5,115 nt of DNA from Faecalibacterium sp. UBA7177. GTDB lineage: Bacteria > Bacillota > Clostridia > Oscillospirales > Ruminococcaceae. The notes under the pieces were generated by a model. That model made no database searches and was not told the DNA's origin. It worked only from the letters and a program-made list of their open reading frames with translations. Below, in pieces: positions 1 through 4,776 of this stretch. The number at the start of each line of letters is the position of its first letter. Position 1 is the stretch's first letter. A program made the position numbers and the translations under genes. Location of the stretch: the NCBI GenBank assembly GCA_002491225.1, contig DKVN01000168.1, forward strand, positions 1,515-6,629, given 5' to 3'.

Positions 1-1173
1 AGTCAAAGCGCCCTGGAAGAAAGGATTCGATCAATTATGAAAAACAAGAAAACCTCTGTCGCCGCGCTGATCGCGGTTCTCGTCGTCATGAGCGTCACCG
101 CCACGGTGTTTGCCTCCGCCGCGCCGGAGCGCGGCGAAGACGGGCCCAAGAGCGGCTACCTCTACAATCATAACCAGGCCGTGGAGGGTGAGACAATCGT
201 CCGCGATCGCGGGGGCGAAACGCAATACTCCGTGGACGGCGGCAAAACCTGGCTGAGCCAGGAGGATTACGGCAGCGACTGGCAGGTGGAGTGGTGGACC
301 GCCGAGGACTACGCCGCCTGGCTCGAGGAGGAGAAGCAGGCCCTGCAAAGCATCATCGGCGAGCGGGGCTACACCGGCGGCGAGGGCTGGTTTACCTGGG
401 ATCAGCAGCGGGTGGATGAGGCCATCGCCCTCTATGAGGGCATCCTGGAGCAGATCAAAAACGGCGCGCTCTTCTCCAAAAACATCACCGACCCAAACAG
501 CGAGGTGCTGGAGGATGTCGCCCTCGGCAGCGGCACTCTGACCCTCGCGCAGACCATGACGACCGAGCAGGAGAAGATGGCTGTACCCCAGCCGGTGGAT
601 GAGGCCGCCCTGCTGGAGGAGCTGAAGGCGTTTGGCGTTGCGGGTGATGCGGATCGCCTGACCTGGCGCGGCCAGCTCGTCCGATCCCTTGTGGACGGCG
701 TTTCGGCGGGGGAGAGCGGGTATTCGATCCAGTATTGCTACCAAAACCCGGACGGCGTGCTCGACCTCCACACCCTGCGCGCGGTGCGCTTCCAACCGGA
801 CGGCTCCTATGACCCGATGGGCGAGCTGATCGGTCTGGCGGCAGCGGGCGATCCCGGCTTCGATCAGGGCCTCATCGACGCCGCCGTGTCCGGCCCCGCC
901 GCCCCGGCGGCCTGTGCCGAGGGCTCCGGCGGCGAGGGCGGGCGCTCCTTTGAGGAGATCTTCGCCCAATACCAGCCCTACGGACTGATCTATACCCCCG
1001 GCGAGAGCGGCCGGGGCAGCCTAAGCTGGAACGGCCAGGCGGTGCAGTCCTTTGCCGACCAGACGCCGGGCGGCGGGGTGTTCAGCTTTGAGGACCCCGC
1101 GGCACAGGGCGGGCTGTGTCTACGCACGGAATATGATGCAAGCGGCCGCCTGACCGGCCTGCGCGCGGAATAA
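1..1173 (+). CDS. C-terminal part of a probable M56/BlaR1-type membrane protein, exported sensor region of unknown function (5' end outside window)
   Basis: The frame is open to the left edge and ends at TAA 1171-1173. Residues are counted from the ATG at 37. The codons before it read LEERIRS and run into IMKNKKTS and a hydrophobic helix (residues 7-25), then ASA-A at 26-29. From memory, M56/BlaR1 metallopeptidases have this 'RI-x-x-IM-x-x-KK' stretch just before their last membrane helix, so I take the gene as partial. The roughly 350 residues after the helix should be outside the cell. They contain one Asp-box (SVDGGKTW, 65-72), a Trp-rich helical part (81-150, VEWWTAEDY), and two related modules (198-268 and 315-376) sharing L-[ST]-W-x-G-Q-x-V-x-S-[LF]-x-D, separated by a Gly/Ala/Pro linker (283-303). 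No SxxK motif occurs, so this is not a penicillin-binding sensor domain. Alternative: a secreted protein starting at 37, with GGAAGAAAGGA (15-25) as ribosome binding site and residues 1-28 as signal peptide. Ligand and function are unknown. Confidence 0.6.
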   Translation, partial: SQSALEERIRSIMKNKKTSVAALIAVLVVMSVTATVFASAAPERGEDGPKSGYLYNHNQAVEGETIVRDRGGETQYSVDGGKTWLSQEDYGSDWQVEWWTAEDYAAWLEEEKQALQSIIGERGYTGGEGWFTWDQQRVDEAIALYEGILEQIKNGALFSKNITDPNSEVLEDVALGSGTLTLAQTMTTEQEKMAVPQPVDEAALLEELKAFGVAGDADRLTWRGQLVRSLVDGVSAGESGYSIQYCYQNPDGVLDLHTLRAVRFQPDGSYDPMGELIGLAAAGDPGFDQGLIDAAVSGPAAPAACAEGSGGEGGRSFEEIFAQYQPYGLIYTPGESGRGSLSWNGQAVQSFADQTPGGGVFSFEDPAAQGGLCLRTEYDASGRLTGLRAE

Positions 1174-1184
1174 GGTAAAAAACA

Positions 1185-1215
1185 GCGGGTGGCGGCCAAA
1201 CGGGCCGCCGCCCGC
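1185..1215 (+). terminator. GC-rich intergenic hairpin, possible terminator of the first gene
   Basis: Bases 1185-1197 pair with 1203-1215 as a 13-bp stem with a 5-base loop (AAACG). The only non-Watson-Crick position (T1190 with G1210) is a G-U wobble in plus-strand RNA but a C-A mismatch in minus-strand RNA, which favours function on the plus strand. It starts 12 bases after the stop codon of the preceding gene. No T-run follows it on the plus strand; instead a run of six A precedes it. It may therefore be a weak terminator or an mRNA 3'-end stabiliser rather than a textbook intrinsic terminator. Confidence 0.45.
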
Positions 1216-1248
1216 ATCGCGATGAAAACGCCCCACGACCACTGGGCC

Positions 1249-1256
1249 AAAGGAGG
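1249..1256 (+). promoter_or_regulatory. Ribosome binding site that sets the cca start
   Basis: AAAGGAGG is a full-strength Shine-Dalgarno sequence ending 7 bases before ATG 1264. An in-frame GTG at 1189 would extend the protein by 25 residues, but it lies inside the left arm of the intergenic hairpin and has no ribosome binding site, and the extension would be Arg/Lys/Ala-rich with no family similarity. The ATG at 1264 is therefore the start. Confidence 0.85.
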
Positions 1257-1263
1257 CACCCAC

Positions 1264-2802
1264 ATGGCAGAACAACCGGTAAAGGCAGCAAAAGCGGAGT
1301 GTGAGATCGCCCCGCCGCCCGCGGTGCGGGACATCCTCGCCGCGCTCTCAGCGGCGGGGGCGCAGGGGTTTGTGGTGGGCGGCTGCGTGCGGGACAGCCT
1401 GCTCGGCCTGCCGCCCAAGGATTGGGATCTCTGCACCGACGCCCCGCCCGAGCGGGTGCGGGAGATCTTGGGCGGGCGCTGGCGGATCCTCGACACCGGC
1501 CTCAAACACGGCACGGTCACCGCCCTCGCCCCGGCGGGCGCGGGCGCGGCGGGGGAGAGTGCGGCCGGGGCGGGCCCGACGGCACCACCCCCGACGGGGC
1601 AAGCCCAGACAGGGGAGGCCGCCGCGGAAAGCCCCCAAGCCGCTCCCTCAGCCCCGCGGGAGGGCTACGAGATCACCACCTTCCGCGCGGAGGGCCCCTA
1701 TTCGGACGGCCGCCGCCCGGACACGGTGCGGTTTGTGCGCAGCATCGAGGAGGATCTTGCCCGGCGGGACCTCACCATCAACGCGATGGCCTGGAGCGAG
1801 GCCACCGGCCTTGTGGATCCCTTCGGCGGCCGGGCCGACCTTGCCGCGGGGATCCTGCGCTGCGTGGGCCGCCCCGAGGCCCGCTTTGCCGAGGACGCGC
1901 TGCGCATCCTGCGCACCGCGCGGTTCGCGGCGCGGTACGGCTTTGCGGTCGAGCCCGCCACCCGCGATGCGATGCGCAGCGAGGCGGCGCGGCTTTGTGC
2001 CGTCTCGGCCGAGCGCACCGGGGCCGAGCTGCGGCAGCTGCTCTGCGCGCCCTATGCGGCGCGGGCGGTGGCGGAGCACAAGGAGGTGCTCTGCCAGGTC
2101 GTGCCCGAGCTGCGCCCCCTGATCGGCTGCGGCCAGAACAGCCGCTACCACCGGGCGGACGTCTTCGGCCACACCCTGCTGGCGATGGAGGCGGCCGGGC
2201 GGTGCAGCGAGTTCCCCCCCGCCTGGGCGGACGAGCCGGTGCGCATCGCGCTCTTTTTCCACGATTTTGGCAAGCCCGCCGTCAAAACCACTGGCGAGGA
2301 CGGCCGCGACCACTTTTACGGCCACCCCGCTGTCAGCGCCGAGCTGGCCGGGGCGATCCTGCGGCGGCTGCGCTTTTCCTCTGCCGAGGTCGGGTGCATC
2401 ACCGAGCTGGTGCGGTATCACGATGTCGAGTACCTGCCCCAAACAGCACGGGTGCGGCGGCTGCTGGCCAAATTCGGCCCCAAACAGCTGCACCGGCTGC
2501 TCAAGATCCGCGAGTGCGACAACGCCGCCCACTCGGCTCTGGCGCGGGAAAAATTCGAGGCCGAGGTGCTGCCCTTTGCCGCCCTGCTTGAGCAGGTGCT
2601 CGCCGAACAGAGCGCCCTTTCCCGCGCCGACCTCGCCGTTACCGGCAAAGATTTAATCGGCCTCGGCGTCCGGCCCGGCCCGCAGGTGGGGCGGGTGCTG
2701 CAGTCGCTGCTCGACGCGGTGCTCGAGGAGCGGCTGCCCAACGAAAAGGCCGCGCTGCTCGCCGCGGCGCAGGCCCTGCAAAACGAGGCCGCGGGCAGCT
2801 GA
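1264..2802 (+). CDS. cca: CCA-adding tRNA nucleotidyltransferase with HD domain
   Basis: The 512-residue protein adds or repairs the 3'-terminal CCA of tRNAs from CTP and ATP in the cytoplasm, without a nucleic-acid template. It has the class II order of motifs: the nucleotide-binding loop GGCVRD (39-44), the metal-binding pair D53-W-D55, HGTVT (82-86), YEITTFR (135-141), RRDLTINAMA (167-176), and the EDALRILRTARF segment (210-221) that belongs to the nucleotide-selecting neck. A C-terminal HD phosphohydrolase domain follows, with H303, H333-D334, H354 and H386-D387 as likely metal ligands; this domain is known in bacterial members with 2',3'-cyclic phosphodiesterase or phosphatase activity. 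Oddly, about 44 Ala/Pro/Gly-rich residues sit between HGTVT and YEITTFR, which makes it longer than the roughly 400-460 residues I expect for clostridial homologues. Whether it adds all of CCA or only CC or A cannot be told from motifs alone. It appears to be a single-gene unit with a hairpin on each side. Confidence 0.95.
   Translation: MAEQPVKAAKAECEIAPPPAVRDILAALSAAGAQGFVVGGCVRDSLLGLPPKDWDLCTDAPPERVREILGGRWRILDTGLKHGTVTALAPAGAGAAGESAAGAGPTAPPPTGQAQTGEAAAESPQAAPSAPREGYEITTFRAEGPYSDGRRPDTVRFVRSIEEDLARRDLTINAMAWSEATGLVDPFGGRADLAAGILRCVGRPEARFAEDALRILRTARFAARYGFAVEPATRDAMRSEAARLCAVSAERTGAELRQLLCAPYAARAVAEHKEVLCQVVPELRPLIGCGQNSRYHRADVFGHTLLAMEAAGRCSEFPPAWADEPVRIALFFHDFGKPAVKTTGEDGRDHFYGHPAVSAELAGAILRRLRFSSAEVGCITELVRYHDVEYLPQTARVRRLLAKFGPKQLHRLLKIRECDNAAHSALAREKFEAEVLPFAALLEQVLAEQSALSRADLAVTGKDLIGLGVRPGPQVGRVLQSLLDAVLEERLPNEKAALLAAAQALQNEAAGS
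1528..1659 (+). other. Low-complexity Ala/Pro/Gly-rich insertion within cca
   Basis: Residues 89-132 of Cca consist almost only of Ala, Gly, Pro, Glu, Gln, Ser and Thr, starting APAGAGAAGESAAGAG. In the family, HGTVT and the following [YF]E[IV]TTFR are adjacent beta strands joined by a short turn, so this stretch should be a disordered loop on the head/palm surface and need not harm catalysis. The reading frame is kept and all motifs on both sides are intact, so it is not a frameshift. The DNA is even richer in G and C than the rest of the gene. Confidence 0.75.
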
Positions 2803-2820
2803 CCTCATTGCCCCAAGAGA

Positions 2821-2852
2821 TGCGGCCGGGCGGAAAAATCCGCCCGGCCGCA
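2821..2852 (+). terminator. Perfect 14-bp hairpin after cca, probable terminator
   Basis: Bases 2821-2834 (TGCGGCCGGGCGGA) pair without a mismatch with 2839-2852 around an AAAA loop, 18 bases after the cca stop codon. Position and strength suggest that it ends the cca transcript. It lacks the usual T-run: only TTGACA follows, and that is the -35 box of the next promoter. Termination may therefore be partial, or the hairpin may mainly protect the mRNA 3' end. Confidence 0.6.
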
Positions 2853-2884
2853 TTGACATCCGCGCCGCCGCATCGTACCATAAT
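2853..2884 (+). promoter_or_regulatory. Sigma-A-type promoter for lrgAB
   Basis: A perfect -35 box TTGACA (2853-2858) is followed by a 17-base spacer and TACCAT (2876-2881, 4 of 6 matches to the -10 consensus). An overlapping CATAAT (2879-2884) matches better but gives a 20-base spacer. Transcription would start near 2888-2891, leaving a leader of about 75 bases before the lrgA ATG. The -35 box directly adjoins the cca hairpin. Confidence 0.65.
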
Positions 2885-2898
2885 AGGGTAAACAACCG

Positions 2899-2945
2899 CG
2901 GCGCGGGGGCAGCAGGCAAACGCAAAAACGCCCGCCCCCGCGCCG
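2899..2945 (+). promoter_or_regulatory. Hairpin in the lrgAB leader, next to the ribosome binding site
   Basis: Bases 2899-2910 (CGGCGCGGGGGC) are the exact reverse complement of 2934-2945, giving a 12-bp GC stem with a 23-base A-rich loop in which GGC 2915-2917 can pair with GCC 2930-2932. It begins about 10 bases after the predicted transcription start and ends 5 bases before the GAGG ribosome binding site (2951-2954). No T-run follows, so it is not an intrinsic attenuator. It could stabilise the 5' end or influence ribosome access. It matches no riboswitch I recognise. Confidence 0.5.
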
Positions 2946-2962
2946 GAAACGAGGTCGATCCC

Positions 2963-3346
2963 ATGAAACTGATCCTCCAGATGGGTGTCATCTTCGCCGT
3001 CTGCCTTGCCAGCGAGGCCATCTCGGCGGCGCTGCCGTTCGCCTTCCCGGCCAGCGTTATCGGCATGGTGCTGCTGCTCATTTTGCTCGCGGCCAAGGTG
3101 GTGCGCCCCGGCCAGCTGGCCCAGCTCTCCGGCTTTCTCTTGGACAACATGCCGCTTTTTTTCATCCCGGCCTGCGTGGGCATCCTGCGGTATCTCGACG
3201 CCCTGCTCGCCAATCTATTCCCCATCCTGCTCATCTGCATCGGCACGGTGCCGCTGGTCTTTTTTGTCACCGGCCACACGGTGCAGCTTGCCATCCGCTG
3301 GATGGACCGCAAGGAAAAGAGGGAAGGGGGTGCCAACGATGCCTGA
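2963..3346 (+). CDS. lrgA: LrgA/CidA-family holin-like membrane protein
   Basis: The 127-residue protein has the size and plan of the LrgA/CidA family: four hydrophobic segments (about residues 4-24, 29-46, 57-77 and 85-107) and a charged cytoplasmic tail (IRWMDRKEKREGG). Family signatures are PASVIGMVLLL (29-39) and LLDNMPLFFIPACVGI (59-74). In Staphylococcus and Bacillus these proteins form oligomers in the cytoplasmic membrane. They were described as holin- or antiholin-like controllers of murein hydrolase activity and, in later work, linked to pyruvate uptake or export of small metabolites. Which role applies here cannot be read from sequence. The start ATG has GAGG (2951-2954) 8 bases upstream. 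It shares a promoter with lrgB and overlaps it by 8 bases. No LytSR-type regulator is encoded in the window. CidA is the alternative name, since the two subfamilies differ little. Confidence 0.93.
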   Translation: MKLILQMGVIFAVCLASEAISAALPFAFPASVIGMVLLLILLAAKVVRPGQLAQLSGFLLDNMPLFFIPACVGILRYLDALLANLFPILLICIGTVPLVFFVTGHTVQLAIRWMDRKEKREGGANDA

Positions 3347-4040
3347 GGCCCTGCGCGCCGCGCTCGACGCGGCCACCCAAAGCCCGATGTTCGGCCTCTG
3401 CCTGACCATCTTCTCCTTCGAGGCCGGGCGCTGGGTGCAAAAAAGGACCGGCTGGACCCTCGCCCACCCGCTGCCGCTGGCCACCATTTTCTGCATCGCG
3501 GTGCTGGTGGCCTTTGGCATCCCCTACGAGCGGTACGCCGCGGGCGGGGATCTCATCAACATGATGCTCGGGCCGGTCACCGCGCTGCTGGCGCTGGGCA
3601 TCTACGAGCAGGCCGCCGTGCTCAAACGGTACTTTGTGCCGGTGCTGCTGGGCTGCACCGCGGGCAGCCTCACCAGCATCCTCAGCGTGCTGGGGCTCTG
3701 CCGCCTGTTCGGGCTGGACGAGGCGATCACCGCCGCCCTCATGCCCAAAAGCTGCACCACCCCCATCGCCCTCGGCATTGCCGAGAGCCACGGCGGCATC
3801 GGGGCCATCGCGGCGGCGGCCGTCTTTTTTGCGGGCACCACCGGGGCCATCTTCGCCCCCATGATGGCCAAGGTTCTGCGCGTCACCGACCCGGTGGCCC
3901 AGGGCCTCGCCACCGGGGCCTGCAGCCACGCCCTCGGCACCACCAAGGCCCGCGAGATGGGCCAGGTGCAGGGGGCCATGAGCAGCATCGCCATCGGGGT
4001 CTGCGGGCTCATCTCGGTCATTATCACCCTGTTTTTCTGA
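3339..4040 (+). CDS. lrgB: LrgB/CidB-family membrane protein, partner of LrgA
   Basis: The 233-residue protein is the usual length for LrgB and is very hydrophobic, with several membrane helices. Typical family segments are LGPVTALLALGIYEQ (77-91), the conserved LMPKSCTTPIA (134-144) and SHALGTTKARE (196-206) near the C-terminus. LrgB acts with LrgA in the cytoplasmic membrane in control of autolysis or in small-molecule transport; its own biochemical activity is poorly defined. I chose ATG 3339 because GGGAAGGGGG (3321-3330) lies 8 bases upstream and the N-terminus then matches the family's start before helix 1. The same frame stays open upstream to 2985, but there it is only a shadow of lrgA. 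The 8-base overlap with lrgA suggests translational coupling. No terminator with a T-run follows on the plus strand. Confidence 0.95.
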   Translation: MPEALRAALDAATQSPMFGLCLTIFSFEAGRWVQKRTGWTLAHPLPLATIFCIAVLVAFGIPYERYAAGGDLINMMLGPVTALLALGIYEQAAVLKRYFVPVLLGCTAGSLTSILSVLGLCRLFGLDEAITAALMPKSCTTPIALGIAESHGGIGAIAAAAVFFAGTTGAIFAPMMAKVLRVTDPVAQGLATGACSHALGTTKAREMGQVQGAMSSIAIGVCGLISVIITLFF

Positions 4041-4043
4041 GAC

Positions 4044-4069
4044 GCACAAGGATGCACAAAAACGCACAA
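4044..4069 (+). repeat. Three GCACAA direct repeats at exact 10-base spacing
   Basis: GCACAA occurs at 4044-4049, 4054-4059 and 4064-4069, each preceded by [AC]-type context (ACGCACAA, ATGCACAA, ACGCACAA). The array starts 4 bases after the lrgB stop codon. The spacing is about one helical turn. A ninth-base match, GACGCACAA, recurs at 4718-4726 in the gdhA leader. Function is unknown; it may be a binding array or just sequence drift around the terminator T-runs of the opposite strand. Confidence 0.5.
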
Positions 4070-4087
4070 AAAGGGCGCACCCCGCCC
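4068..4087 (-). terminator. Second, small intrinsic terminator downstream of rnpB
   Basis: Read on the minus strand from 4087, GGGCG pairs with CGCCC (4077-4073) around the loop GGGTG, and TTTTT (4072-4068) follows at once. This is a short but complete intrinsic terminator. It lies about 40 bases beyond the main rnpB terminator and would catch read-through before lrgB. The two copies differ by one base at the stem foot: the main terminator's copy lacks the first G of the stem. Confidence 0.55.
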
Positions 4088-4148
4088 AAACCGCGCGGCA
4101 CCCCGCGCGGCCGGGAGCCATCGCACCAAGAAAAGGGCGCACCCCGCC
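4069..4148. repeat. 18-base direct repeat (4069-4086 and 4131-4148)
   Basis: AAAAGGGCGCACCCCGCC is present twice, 44 bases apart, and an inverted near-copy lies at 4156-4172. On the minus strand both copies read as the closing arm plus T-run of a terminator. This indicates local duplication of a terminator half behind rnpB. Between the copies lies a hairpin made from two CCGCGCGG palindromes. Confidence 0.8.
4091..4110. repeat. CCGCGCGG hairpin between the two terminator arms
   Basis: The self-complementary octamer CCGCGCGG occurs at 4091-4098 and 4103-4110, separated by CACC. The two copies can pair with each other as an 8-bp stem on either strand. No T-run follows in either direction within a few bases. 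It may add to termination or mRNA 3'-end stability for lrgB on the plus strand. Confidence 0.5.
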
Positions 4149-4172
4149 AAAACGCGGCGGGATGCGCCCTTT
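4128..4172 (-). terminator. Main intrinsic terminator of rnpB
   Basis: Bases 4156-4172 and 4132-4148 form a 17-bp stem with the 7-base loop GCGTTTT (minus-strand reading). The single irregular position is U-G on the minus strand but C-A on the plus strand, so the structure favours rnpB. TTTTCTT (partly inside the stem, ending at 4128) gives the T-run. It starts 13 bases after the end of the RNase P RNA P1 helix. It might also work weakly as the end of the lrgAB transcript. Confidence 0.8.
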
Positions 4173-4185
4173 CTGATCCAAAAAC

Positions 4186-4553
4186 GGAAAACGACCGGAC
4201 CGTAAGCCGGGTTCTGTATTGAACGACGATCTGTCTTGTCCGTGCGTCGCCGCACGGCTCATGCCACCTCCGGGGCGCGCGGGGCCGCGCATTTGCCCCA
4301 TACGGGTGTTGCTTCTGGTAGGGTTTACATAGCCGCAAAGTCGCCAGTGCGCTGGTGAGCTCTTACCTCGCCTTTCCATCCTTGCCGCGCGGGGGCAAAG
4401 CCCCGCGGGCGGTTTCTTTCTGTTGCACTCTCCCTGGGGTCGCCCCCGGCTGCCGTTAGCAGTTACCATGCCCCTGTGAAGCCCGGACTTTCCTCAGAGC
4501 GGACATCTTAAAACAAGAGCCGCCCCGCCGCCGTATGTTCCGCTCGTTTTCCT
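4186..4553 (-). ncRNA. rnpB: RNase P RNA, bacterial type A
   Basis: This is the catalytic RNA of ribonuclease P, which removes the 5' leader from precursor tRNAs together with the protein RnpA. Read on the minus strand, the conserved cores occur in order: GAGGAAAGTCCGGGC (4495-4481, P4 5' part), ACAGAAAGAAACCGCCC (4423-4407), GGTAAGAGCTCACC (4367-4354), a GGAGGTGG stretch in the expected place of the L15 loop that reads the tRNA CCA end, and ACAGAACCCGGCTTA (4217-4203, P4 3' part). The ends were set by helix P1: GGAAAACGA (4552-4544) pairs with TCGTTTTCC (4194-4186), then one mismatch and four more pairs. P2 (ACGGCG with CGTCGT) and a P3 hairpin near 4525-4498 are also possible. A GC-rich hairpin with a TTT loop near 4386-4407 fits P12. 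The length of about 368 bases is normal. The 3' end is uncertain by a few bases. Confidence 0.97.
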
Positions 4554-4559
4554 GCCCGC

Positions 4560-4588
4560 ATTATAACACGCCCGCCGCCGGTGCGCAA
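4560..4588 (-). promoter_or_regulatory. Promoter of rnpB
   Basis: On the minus strand a perfect -10 box TATAAT (4565-4560) lies 17 bases downstream of TTGCGC (4588-4583, three of six matches to the -35 consensus). The -10 box ends 6 bases before A4553, which directly precedes the first paired base of P1. So the RNA is probably transcribed straight from its mature 5' end and needs no 5' trimming. Confidence 0.85.
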
Positions 4589-4645
4589 GCCCTGCCCGCC
4601 TGCCGCGGACAGCCGAAAAAAGCCCCGCCTCGCGCGCAAAAACTC

Positions 4646-4674
4646 TTGCAATCTGCCCCGCCGCGATTTATACT
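4646..4674 (+). promoter_or_regulatory. Promoter of gdhA
   Basis: TTGCAA (4646-4651) and TATACT (4669-4674) are separated by 17 bases, each differing little from the sigma-A consensus. Transcription would begin near 4681. The promoter faces away from that of rnpB, with 57 bases between the two -35 boxes. That gap (4589-4645) holds an A-run and GC-rich stretches but no recognisable operator. Confidence 0.75.
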
Positions 4675-4680
4675 GTAAGG

Positions 4681-4776
4681 GTAGTGGCGTCCGGCTCCGG
4701 CAAAAATGTATCCCTGTGACGCACAATCTCGCCGCGCCGGGCGTGCAACCGAGAGGGAAAGGAAAGGGATCAAGCT
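4681..4776 (+). other. Leader of gdhA with ribosome binding site
   Basis: About 96 bases separate the predicted transcription start from the gdhA ATG. The last part is purine-rich (GAGAGGGAAAGGAAAGGGA, 4751-4769) and provides the ribosome binding site AAAGGGA 7 bases before ATG 4777, with another AAAGGA just upstream (4758-4763). I see no strong hairpin, terminator, leader peptide or known riboswitch in it. It contains one GACGCACAA (4718-4726), the same 9-mer as after lrgB. Confidence 0.5.

Noticed and set aside
2..40. Possible end of an upstream gene in the second frame (VKAPWKKGFDQL, stop at 38-40), overlapping ATG 37 as ATGA
   Set aside because: Twelve codons are too few to judge, and the other frame (LEERIRS leading into the helix) fits a known protein type better. 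It remains the main alternative for the start at 37.
31..969. Long open frame on the minus strand opposite the first gene (312 codons)
   Set aside because: It is an antisense frame kept open by GC-rich codon use. It has no ribosome binding site and no recognisable motif, and the plus-strand frame has a membrane segment, Asp-box and repeated module.
1189..1263. GTG start extending cca upstream
   Set aside because: No ribosome binding site is present, the codons lie in the intergenic hairpin, and AAAGGAGG is perfectly placed for ATG 1264.
1648..2532. 294-codon minus-strand frame and several plus-strand frames within cca
   Set aside because: They overlap a gene with all expected motifs in one frame. 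The alternative products are Arg/Pro/Gly/Ala-rich, as expected for shadow frames in GC-rich DNA.
2985..3338. N-terminal extension of lrgB by 118 codons
   Set aside because: It lies wholly within lrgA in another frame and is Ser/Arg/Cys-rich. LrgB starts naturally at ATG 3339 after GGGAAGGGGG.
4041..4172. CRISPR-like array or mobile-element end in the repeat block after lrgB
   Set aside because: The repeats are few, unequal in spacing, and explained by terminator hairpins of rnpB. No spacers, transposase or target-site duplication is seen.
3267..4469. 400-codon minus-strand frame, and 3602-4255 on the same strand
   Set aside because: Both run through rnpB, the terminators and antisense to lrgB, and encode no recognisable domain.
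4681..4776. Riboswitch or leader peptide in front of gdhA
   Set aside because: No known riboswitch core, strong hairpin or terminator was found, and no short frame with a ribosome binding site stands out.
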